NCBI GenBank assembly: GCA_023388715.1
Contig: JAEWFT010000030.1
Location: forward strand, 1-44,990
Direction of reading: 5' to 3'
Length of the DNA stretch: 44,990 nt
Source of the DNA: Pseudomonadota bacterium
GTDB taxonomy: Bacteria > Pseudomonadota > Gammaproteobacteria > Xanthomonadales > Xanthomonadaceae
Notes under the pieces: model-generated
What the model was told of the DNA's origin: nothing
The model's input: the letters and a program-made list of their open reading frames with translations, nothing else
The model's database searches: none
Shown here: positions 36,264 to 44,990 of the stretch, one piece after another
Layout: every line of letters starts with the position of its first letter
Numbering within the stretch: the stretch's first letter is position 1
Program-made: the position numbers and the translations under genes

Positions 36264-37010
36264 TCAGGCCGCCGCGGACGCGATGGCCAGGAAATCCGCG
36301 GCCACCAGCGAGGCGCCACCGATCAGTCCGCCGTCGACGTCGGCCTGCCCGAACAGGCTGGCGGCGTTGGCCGGCTTCACGCTGCCGCCGTACAGGATCG
36401 GCAGGGAGCCGGCAATTGTAGCATCGCGACCCGCCACCAGCGAGCGGATGAACGCGTGCACCGCCTGCGCCTGCTCCGCGCTGGCGGTGCGGCCGGTACC
36501 GATCGCCCAGACCGGCTCGTAGGCAATGATGGCGTTGGCGAATGCCTCGACGCCTGCCAGTTCCAGCACGGGCTGCAGCTGCGAGGCGATCACCGCTTGC
36601 TCGCGGCCGGCGTCGCGGTCCTCGAGCGCCTCGCCCACGCACAGGATCGGCTGCAGCCCGGCTTTCACCGCGGCCTGGAACTTCTCGGCCACCAGGTCGC
36701 TGGATTCAGCGTGGTACTGGCGACGCTCGGAGTGGCCGACCAGCACGTGGCGGGCACCGACGTCGACCAGCATCGACGCCGCGACCTCGCCGGTGTAGGC
36801 GCCCTGCTCGTGGCTGCTGACGTCCTGCGCGCCGAACGCGACCGGGGCACCGGTGAACGCCTCGGCCAGCGCGCCGAGGTAGGGCAGCGGCGGCAGCACC
36901 ACCAGTTCCACGCCCGCGACCGGCGCCGCGGCGATCTCGGTCACCAGCGCGTGGGCGAAGTCACGGCTGCCATGGAGCTTCCAGTTGCCGGCAACGATCT
37001 TGCGACGCAT
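36264..37010 (-). CDS. tpiA: Triosephosphate isomerase
   Basis: This 248-residue glycolytic enzyme interconverts dihydroxyacetone phosphate and glyceraldehyde 3-phosphate. Catalytic residues are N9, K11 (AGNWKLHG), H93 (VGHSERR) and E165 (AYEPVWAIGTG). The phosphate-binding LYGGSVKP and GLIGGASL are intact. ATG 37010 has AGGAAC upstream; an ATG at 37040 would add ten non-conserved residues. Confidence 0.98.
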   Translation of the reverse strand: MRRKIVAGNWKLHGSRDFAHALVTEIAAAPVAGVELVVLPPLPYLGALAEAFTGAPVAFGAQDVSSHEQGAYTGEVAASMLVDVGARHVLVGHSERRQYHAESSDLVAEKFQAAVKAGLQPILCVGEALEDRDAGREQAVIASQLQPVLELAGVEAFANAIIAYEPVWAIGTGRTASAEQAQAVHAFIRSLVAGRDATIAGSLPILYGGSVKPANAASLFGQADVDGGLIGGASLVAADFLAIASAAA

Positions 37011-37083
37011 CGGTGTTCCTGCACGTTCGGGGACCGCCAAGGATACCGCGACGGCCGCCGCGTTTCGCCCTGGCCAGGCCGCC

Positions 37084-38037
37084 CTACTTCAGCTTGATCT
37101 CGCGCAGGCGCTCGTCGAGGTAGTCCTGCGCGCTGATCGGCTGCGGGTAGCGGCTGGGATTGTCCGCGGTGACGGTGGACGGCAGCACGTCGATCACGAA
37201 GTCGGGATTCGGGTGCAGGAAGAACGGCGTCGAGTAGCGCGGCTGGCGCGCCTTCTCGCCCGGCGGGTTGACCACGCGGTGGGTGGTCGAGGGAAGCACG
37301 TGGTTGGTCAGGCGCTGCAGCATGTCGCCGATGTTCACCACGATGGTGTCGGCGTCGGCGGTGTACGGCACCCACTCGCCCTTGCGCGACAGCACCTCCA
37401 GCCCTTCCGCGCTGGCGCCGACCAGCAGGGTGATCAGGTTGATGTCCTCGTGCGCGCCGGCGCGCACGTTGGGGATGTCGTCCGCGGTGATCGGCGGGTA
37501 GTGGATCGGGCGCAGGATCGAGTTGCCGGAGTCGGTCTTGTCGGCGAAGAAGTCCTCGGCAAGCCCCAGGTGCAGCGCCAGCGCGGACAGCACCTGCGAA
37601 CCCAGCGCGTCCAGCGACTGGTACAGGCCGTAGCCGACGCGCCTGAACCCCGGGATTTCCTCCGGCCACAGGTTGGCCGGCATCACCGCGCGGTGCGGCG
37701 AGTCGTCCGGGATCTCGCGGCCGATGTGCCAGAACTCCTTGAGGTCGGAGTGCTGCGCGCCCTTGGCGGTTTCCACGCCGAACGGGGTGTAGCCACGCGC
37801 GCCGCCGCCGCCTTCGACGTGGTAGCGCTTCTTGGTCGCTTCGGGAAGGGCGAAGAAATCCCGGAAGGTCTCGTAGGCCTCGTCGATCTGCGCCTGCGGG
37901 ATGCCGTGGTTGCGGATGCCGGCGAAGCCCCACTCGCGGTAGGCGGCGCCCAGTTCGTCGACGAAGGCCTGGCGGTCTTCGGCGCTGGTCGGGTGGGTGA
38001 AGCGGCGGATGTCGAGGGTGGGGATGCGGGAGGGCAT
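37084..38037 (-). CDS. 2-oxoglutarate/Fe(II) oxygenase, isopenicillin N synthase family
   Basis: This 317-residue non-heme iron enzyme has the iron triad H196-x-D198...H253 (AGAHEDINLITLL, STTHRVVNP) and the 2-oxoglutarate-binding R-x-S (PRYSTPFF). The N-terminal DIOX_N domain (IPTLDIRRF, WGFAGIRNHGIP) marks the isopenicillin-N-synthase-like group. The substrate is unknown; bacterial members of this type are widespread and uncharacterised. It lies between glmM and tpiA on the same strand with gaps of about 70 bp each side. Confidence 0.93.
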   Translation of the reverse strand: MPSRIPTLDIRRFTHPTSAEDRQAFVDELGAAYREWGFAGIRNHGIPQAQIDEAYETFRDFFALPEATKKRYHVEGGGGARGYTPFGVETAKGAQHSDLKEFWHIGREIPDDSPHRAVMPANLWPEEIPGFRRVGYGLYQSLDALGSQVLSALALHLGLAEDFFADKTDSGNSILRPIHYPPITADDIPNVRAGAHEDINLITLLVGASAEGLEVLSRKGEWVPYTADADTIVVNIGDMLQRLTNHVLPSTTHRVVNPPGEKARQPRYSTPFFLHPNPDFVIDVLPSTVTADNPSRYPQPISAQDYLDERLREIKLK

Positions 38038-38106
38038 GGCGGGGACTCGGGTGTCTGGGGCGGCGACGATTGGATCACGCCGCCGCGCGCGGGAACTTGA
38101 TCGTGG

Positions 38107-39464
38107 TCAGGCGGCGGCGCGGACGGCGTCGGCCAGCCGCTCCAGGGTGGCATCGACCAGCTGCGGGTCGTCGGCTTCCACCGTCACCCGTACCACCGGC
38201 TCCGTCCCGGAGGGCCGCAGGAACGCGCGGCCACGGCCCGCCACAGCGCCCTGCGCATCGGCCAGCGCGGCGGCGACGCTCTCGGCCTCTGCCGGCTTGC
38301 TGCCACCGGCGTAGCGCACGTTCACCGTCTTCTGCGGCACCTTGTGCAGGCCGTCCAGCGCCTGTTGCAGGCCGCTGCCGGTGCGTTTCAGCACCTCCAG
38401 CACCTGCAGCGCGCTGACGATGCCATCGCCGGTGCTGGCGCGGTCCAGGCAGAGGATATGACCGCTCGCCTCGCCGCCAAGCACGCCATCGTGTTCGAGC
38501 AGCTGCTGGTGGACGTAGCGGTCGCCGACCTTGGCGCGCACGAAGCCGATGCCGCGCTCGCCCAGCGCGCGCTCGAACCCGTAGTTGGTCATCAGCGTGC
38601 CGACCACCGGGCCGCGCAGGCGCCCGCTTTGCTGCCAGTCGCAGGCCAGCACGTACAGCAGGTCGTCGCCGTCGCGCACGTTGCCCGCCGCATCCACGAA
38701 CAGTACCCGGTCGCCGTCGCCGTCGAAGGCGATGCCGAGGTCGGCGCCGCTCTCGCGCACCCGGGAGGCAAGCGCCTGCGGATGGGTGGAGCCGACGCCG
38801 TCGTTGATGTTCAGGCCATTGGGCTCGACCCCGATAGCGTCGACGCGCGCGCCCAGCTCGCGCAGCACCAGCGGGCCGAGCTGGTAGGTCGCGCCATGCG
38901 CGCAGTCCACCACGATCCGCATGCCGCCCAGGTTGAAGCCCTTGGGCACCGAGTTCTTGCACGCCTCGACGTACCGGCCGATGGTGTCGCGGGTGCGCAG
39001 CGCGCGGCCCAGCCGTTCCGACGGCACCGTGCGGAACGGCTCGTCTAGCGCGGCCTCGATCGCCAGCTCGGTGGCGTCGTCCAGCTTCTCGCCCTTGGCC
39101 GAGAAGAACTTGATGCCGTTGTCGTGATGCGGATTGTGCGAGGCCGAGATCACGATGCCGCCATCGGCGCGCATCGAATGGGTCAGGTGCGCCACCGCCG
39201 GGGTGGGCATCGGGCCCATCAACTGCACGTCCACGCCCGCGGCGACCAGCCCGGCCTCCAGCGCGGCCTCGAACATGTAGTTGGAGATGCGGGTGTCCTT
39301 GCCGATCACCACCATCGGCTTGCGCCACAACCGCTCGCCCTCCCCGATCTGGGCGGTCAGCGTGTGGCCGTAGGCATTGCCCAGGCGCAGCACGAAGTCG
39401 GCCGAGATCGGCCCCTGGCCGACCTGGCCCCGGATGCCGTCGGTGCCGAAGTAGCGGCGGGCGC

Positions 39465-39468
<4 letters not shown>
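38107..39468 (-). CDS. glmM: Phosphoglucosamine mutase
   Basis: This 453-residue enzyme converts glucosamine-6-P to glucosamine-1-P for peptidoglycan and LPS precursors. It starts with RRYFGTDGIRG and carries the phospho-serine loop ISASHNP (S110), the metal loop DGDGDR, the sugar loop GEASGHI, and the phosphate-binding RPSGTEP near the end. Its ATG overlaps the accD stop by four bases. Confidence 0.98.
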
Positions 39469-40355
<887 letters not shown>

Positions 40356-40420
40356 TCGTGTCTTCGTCTTTCCGTGGTGGCCGCCGGCCCGCACAACCGG
40401 ACCCGACGCGGCAGTCTAGC

Positions 40421-41239
40421 TCAGGCGGGCGCGGTGGCCCGTGCATCCAGCGCCTGCCGCAGCGGGCGCAGGAAGCCAGCTGCGCAGGTGGCCGCCGCGG
40501 CCGGGTCGCCGGCAAGCGACATCGCCTCCACCAGCGCGCTGCCGACCACCACGCCGTCGGCATGCGCCGCCATCCTTGCAGCGCTGTCCGCATCGCGGAT
40601 GCCGAAGCCGGCAAACACCGGGACGCTCGCCAGCGCGCGCACCTGCGCCAGGTAGCCGGCGGCCTCGCCAACGTCGAGCTGCGCGGCGCCGGTGACGCCG
40701 GCGTAGGTCACGTAGTACAGGTAGCCCTGCGCCTGCGCGCACAGCGCCGTCAGCCGCTCCGGCGGGGTGGTCGGCGAGGCCAGCGAGATCAGCGCCAGGC
40801 CCTGCGCGGCGAATGCGTCGCGGTAGCCCGCGGCCTCCTCCGGTGGCAGGTCGACCAGCAGCATGCCATCGACGCCCGCCTGCGCGGCCTCGGCGGCGAA
40901 CCGCGCCGCGCCGCGGATCTCGACCGGATTGAGGTAGCCCATGAGCACCACCGGGGTGTCGCCATCGCGCTCGCGGAAGCGGCGCACGCTCTCCAGCACG
41001 AAGGCCATGCCGGCGCCACGCGCGAGCGCCCGCTCCGAGCTGCGCTGGATCACCGGACCGTCGGCCATCGGGTCCGAAAACGGCACCCCCAGCTCGATGA
41101 CGTCGGCGCCGGCGTCCACCAGCGCATGCATCACCGGCACGGTGGACTCCAGCGACGGATCGCCGGCGGTCATGAACGGCACCAGCGCGCTGCGCCGTGC
41201 GCGACGCAACCCGTCCAGCCGCGCCTGTAGTCGGGTCAT
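40421..41239 (-). CDS. trpA: Tryptophan synthase alpha chain
   Basis: This 272-residue subunit cleaves indole-3-glycerol phosphate to indole. The catalytic residues E49 and D60 fall at the same positions as in the Salmonella enzyme (VIELGVPFSDPMADGP). The phosphate loop (GFGIRDA ... VVGSALVE) is intact. Its ATG overlaps the stop of the DUF3144 gene by four bases. Confidence 0.98.
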   Translation of the reverse strand: MTRLQARLDGLRRARRSALVPFMTAGDPSLESTVPVMHALVDAGADVIELGVPFSDPMADGPVIQRSSERALARGAGMAFVLESVRRFRERDGDTPVVLMGYLNPVEIRGAARFAAEAAQAGVDGMLLVDLPPEEAAGYRDAFAAQGLALISLASPTTPPERLTALCAQAQGYLYYVTYAGVTGAAQLDVGEAAGYLAQVRALASVPVFAGFGIRDADSAARMAAHADGVVVGSALVEAMSLAGDPAAAATCAAGFLRPLRQALDARATAPA

Positions 41240-41667
41240 CGCACCTGCGGGTCGTTGCTGGGCGGCATCGCGCCGGCGGCGGCGACATACTCGGCCGCCG
41301 AGGTCCGAGCCGGGACGTCCGTGCTCGCTGCGTCACCCGCGCCAAACCCTTGGGCTCCAGTCGTCGCGAACTCGGACACGCCGACGTCGACGTTGTGCTC
41401 GCGCCCGAGGCCGTCGAGGTTTTCGTTCAGCATGCGGCGGAACATCGTGGTGGTATGGTCCAGCCACGCCTGCCGGTTCTGCCCGACCGCATCCGCCGGC
41501 ACTGTGCCGAGGAAGACGTAGGCATTGAAGCGCGCGGCCGCGAACAGCGCGGCAACGCTGGGGCGCTGCGGACCCGACGGCGCCGACTGCTCGCGGGTCA
41601 GGTCGAGATACTGGTTGACCAACGCGAAGAAGTCGGCGTCGGGCTTGACTGCGGTGTCCTCGGCCAT
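41236..41667 (-). CDS. DUF3144 family protein between trpB and trpA
   Basis: This 143-residue cytoplasmic protein is of unknown function. The first 85 residues match the DUF3144 pattern (DADFFALVNQYLDLTREQS, VAALFAAARFNAYVF, MFRRMLNENLDGLG). The remaining tail (about 55 residues, VGVSEFATTGAQGFGAGDAAS onward) is low in conservation. ATG 41667 has AGGAG at good spacing. Translational coupling to trpA is indicated by the ATGA overlap. No link to tryptophan synthesis is known to me. Confidence 0.85.
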   Translation of the reverse strand: MAEDTAVKPDADFFALVNQYLDLTREQSAPSGPQRPSVAALFAAARFNAYVFLGTVPADAVGQNRQAWLDHTTTMFRRMLNENLDGLGREHNVDVGVSEFATTGAQGFGAGDAASTDVPARTSAAEYVAAAGAMPPSNDPQVR

Positions 41668-41728
41668 GCCGGGCTCCTGGTGGGGGAAGCCGTCCATTGT
41701 CTCGCAGCGCGGCGGCCGCGGCCAGCGG

Positions 41729-42932
<1,204 letters not shown>

Positions 42933-42943
<11 letters not shown>

Positions 42944-43643
42944 AGGCCACGCAGCTCACGATCTCGTCGCCTTCGCCCTGCTCCACGCAGTCGGCGCGGC
43001 GCACCTGCTCGACGAAGCGGCGCATCAGCGCGCCGTCCTTGACGCCCGGCGCGCTCTCGATGCCGCTGGAGACGTCGACGCCCCACGGCGAGGCGTGGCG
43101 CACGACGCGATAGACATTGTCCGCGGTCAGTCCACCCGCCAGCACGAATGGCTTGGTCATGTCGTCCGGGATGCGGTCCGGGTCGAAGCCCTGGCCGCTG
43201 CCGCCCGGTTCGCCGGCCGCATGCCCGTCCAGCACGAAGCCGGCCGCATGGGGGTAGCGCGCATGCAGCATGCGCCCGCTCATGCCCGCCTCGGCATCCT
43301 GCATGCCGATGCCCTTCAGGTAGGGCAACCCGAAGCGGCGGCAGAAGGCGTCGTCCTCGCTGCCGTGGAACTGCAGCACGGTCGGGCGCGCGTGCGCGAT
43401 CGCGGCGCGCACCTCGGCCACGCTGTTGTCCATGAACAACGCGACGACATCCACCAGCGGCGCCAGCGCGTCGCGCAGGTTGCGCGCGGCTTCCGGGGTG
43501 AGGTGCCGCGGGCTGCGTTCGGCGAAGATCAATCCGATCGCGTCCACGCCCAACTCCCCGGCCAGGCGCACGTCGCCGGCGCGGGTGAGGCCGCAGAACT
43601 TGATGCGCGTGCGGAAGGACGTTCGCATGCAGCTGTCAGCCAT
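42933..43643 (-). CDS. trpF: Phosphoribosylanthranilate isomerase
   Basis: This 236-residue enzyme of tryptophan synthesis has catalytic Cys17 in IKFCGLT and a catalytic Asp in WGVDVSSGIE. ATG 43643 has GAGG nine bases upstream and overlaps the truA stop. ATG 43628 is also possible but lacks a ribosome site. A C-terminal tail VSCVACGR contains two cysteines in CVAC spacing that I cannot explain. Confidence 0.96.
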
Positions 43644-44427
43644 CGCCACTGACCTCGGGGGGAAGCCCGCATTGTCGCGGATAAACCGGCCCCACGAACA
43701 GCAGGCCTGCGGCCGGCGCGGTGGGACCCGCCAGGGTGCGGTCACCGCCGGCAAGCAGTTCGCCGATCCAGCGCACCGGCCGCTCACCGCGCCCGACCAT
43801 CAGCAGCGATCCGACGATGTTGCGCACCATGTGGTGGAGGAACGCATTGCCCTGCACCGCGACCACCACTTCGTCGCCATCGCGCGTGACCGAGATTGCC
43901 TGCAGCTCCCGGCGCGCGTGGGTGGCTTGGCACTGCACGCTGCGGAACGCCGAGAAATCGTGCTCGCCCAGCAGGGCCTGCGCGGCCTCGTCCATCGCCG
44001 GGGCGTCCAGCTGCACGCGTTCCCAACCCAGGTATTGCCGCTCGAGCCCGGGACGCGTGGCGCGGTTGAGGATGCGGTAGCGATAGCGACGCGCACGCGC
44101 ATCGAAGCGCGCACTGAAGGTGTGGGCCACCGGTACGCACCAGCGCACCGCCATCGCGGGCGGAAGGTTGGCGGTGGTGCCCAGCACCCAGGCGCGCGGA
44201 GCGCGGCCGGCGTCGCTGTCGAAATGCACGACCTGGCAGCGGCCGTGCACGCCGGCGTCGGTGCGACCGGCGCAGGTGGTGGCGACCGGCGCGTCGGCGA
44301 CCGTCGACAGCGCGCTCTCCAGCGCCGTCTGCAGGCTGCCATCCGCGCGCATCGCCCCAGGCTCGCTCAGGCGCTGCCAGCCGCGGAAGCCGCCGCCGTC
44401 GTACTCCACGCCGAGCGCGTAGCGCAT
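43636..44427 (-). CDS. truA: tRNA pseudouridine(38-40) synthase
   Basis: This 263-residue enzyme modifies the anticodon arm of tRNAs. The catalytic Asp57 is in CAGRTDAGVH. RRYRYRI and FLHHMVRNIVG are also diagnostic. The N-terminus MRYALGVEYDGGGFRGWQ fixes the start. Its stop overlaps trpF, so both likely share a transcript. Confidence 0.98.
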   Translation of the reverse strand: MRYALGVEYDGGGFRGWQRLSEPGAMRADGSLQTALESALSTVADAPVATTCAGRTDAGVHGRCQVVHFDSDAGRAPRAWVLGTTANLPPAMAVRWCVPVAHTFSARFDARARRYRYRILNRATRPGLERQYLGWERVQLDAPAMDEAAQALLGEHDFSAFRSVQCQATHARRELQAISVTRDGDEVVVAVQGNAFLHHMVRNIVGSLLMVGRGERPVRWIGELLAGGDRTLAGPTAPAAGLLFVGPVYPRQCGLPPEVSGDG

Positions 44428-44438
44428 GCGCGTGCCGG

Positions 44439-44990
44439 TCAGCCCAGCTCTTGCAGCATGCGGGCAGCGTCGGCCCGGGCCGCGGGATCCGGATCCTCCA
44501 GCAGCTCGCCCAGCAACTGCCGGGCGGACTCGTCGTCGCCGATGTCCAGGAACGCACGCACCAGCTTGAAGCGCTGGGACGCGGTGGTGGGCGCGGCGAC
44601 GCCGGCCAGGGCCGACGCCAGCGGCGCGTGCGACGACGCCCGTTCCGCCGCGGGCGCAGCCACCGGACCCGCTGGAGCTGCCGGGCGCACGCCGGAATGC
44701 CAGGCCGGGGCGCTCTCCTGCACCGGCTCCGGCGATTGCGCCGGCAGTTCCCCGACTTCGTCCACCGGCTGCGCGTCGTCGGCCATCCGATCGGTGGCGA
44801 CCGGCGGCGCCATGCTCGCCGCCAGCGCCCCGCTGTCAAAGATGTGCCGGGACGGCGCGGCGACCGCCTTGCGGCGGCGGCCGGCCAGCAACCAGGCCAG
44901 CAGCGCGGCGGCGAGCACCCCCAGCCCGATCCACCACGCCGCGCTGGAACCGGCCGGCGCGGGTTCCGCCGGCGGGGGAGCGGCCTGCTG
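44439..44990 (-). CDS. fimV: FimV-like C-terminal part (5' partial)
   Basis: The frame is open to the right edge, so only about 183 C-terminal residues are seen. A membrane helix (WWIGLGVLAAALLAWLLAG) is followed by a basic stretch, an acidic/Pro-rich linker and the FimV C-terminal domain (RFKLVRAFLDIGDDESARQLLGELLEDPDPAARADAARML), which resembles a TPR-like helical pair. FimV is a peptidoglycan-associated hub protein needed for type IV pili and polarity. The position before truA-trpF is as in Pseudomonas and Xanthomonas. Confidence 0.9.
   Translation of the reverse strand, partial: QQAAPPPAEPAPAGSSAAWWIGLGVLAAALLAWLLAGRRRKAVAAPSRHIFDSGALAASMAPPVATDRMADDAQPVDEVGELPAQSPEPVQESAPAWHSGVRPAAPAGPVAAPAAERASSHAPLASALAGVAAPTTASQRFKLVRAFLDIGDDESARQLLGELLEDPDPAARADAARMLQELG

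Overview
The window is very GC-rich, densely coded chromosomal DNA of a gammaproteobacterium. It is most likely from the Xanthomonadaceae/Lysobacteraceae (Lysobacter, Luteimonas or Thermomonas type). The grounds are the gene order fimV-truA-trpF-trpB-DUF3144-trpA-accD, the order glmM/tpiA/secG/tRNA-Leu(GAG), and the style of the two Fnr-like proteins. I see no phage, transposase, integrase or CRISPR.

Layout. (1) 1-13.5 kb is mostly housekeeping and accessory genes: an Lhr-type helicase cut by the left edge, a lipoprotein, a cold-shock protein with a long leader, RluF pseudouridine synthase, a small acetyltransferase, a rhomboid protease, a POT peptide transporter, an M14 carboxypeptidase, a YdeI-like protein, an exported barnase-like RNase overlapping its barstar, hemN, and an Fnr-type regulator. 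(2) 13.5-33.5 kb is an anaerobic and microaerobic respiration island: quinol-type NO reductase; an operon nnrS-sirB2-PLP decarboxylase-Cds1-like PLP enzyme; copper nitrite reductase (AniA-like lipoprotein with a C-terminal cytochrome c) with nirV and a SCO protein; a second Fnr-type regulator on the opposite strand; and a continuous ccoNOQP-orf-ccoG-fixH-ccoI-ccoS-ureH-like operon for cbb3 oxidase. (3) 33.6-35.8 kb holds doxX-pirin behind a perfect palindrome, an unknown periplasmic protein with a TTG start, and tRNA-Leu(GAG). (4) 35.8-45 kb is leftward housekeeping: secG, tpiA, a 2-oxoglutarate/Fe(II) oxygenase, glmM, accD, trpA, a DUF3144 protein, trpB, trpF, truA, and fimV cut by the right edge.

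How the genes work together. Five FNR-type boxes precede hemN, the NO reductase, nnrS, nirK and ccoN, and two O2-sensing Fnr homologues are encoded among them. The encoded pathway is nitrite to NO to N2O, with oxygen-independent heme synthesis and high-affinity terminal oxidase assembly. No nitrate or N2O reductase is visible here.

The most interesting element is the four-gene nnrS-sirB2-decarboxylase-Cds1-like operon. Two PLP enzymes of amino-acid and sulfur chemistry are translationally coupled to NO-associated membrane proteins under an FNR-type box. The hemN and nnrS boxes sit exactly the same distance from their start codons, and that distance predicts leaderless mRNAs.
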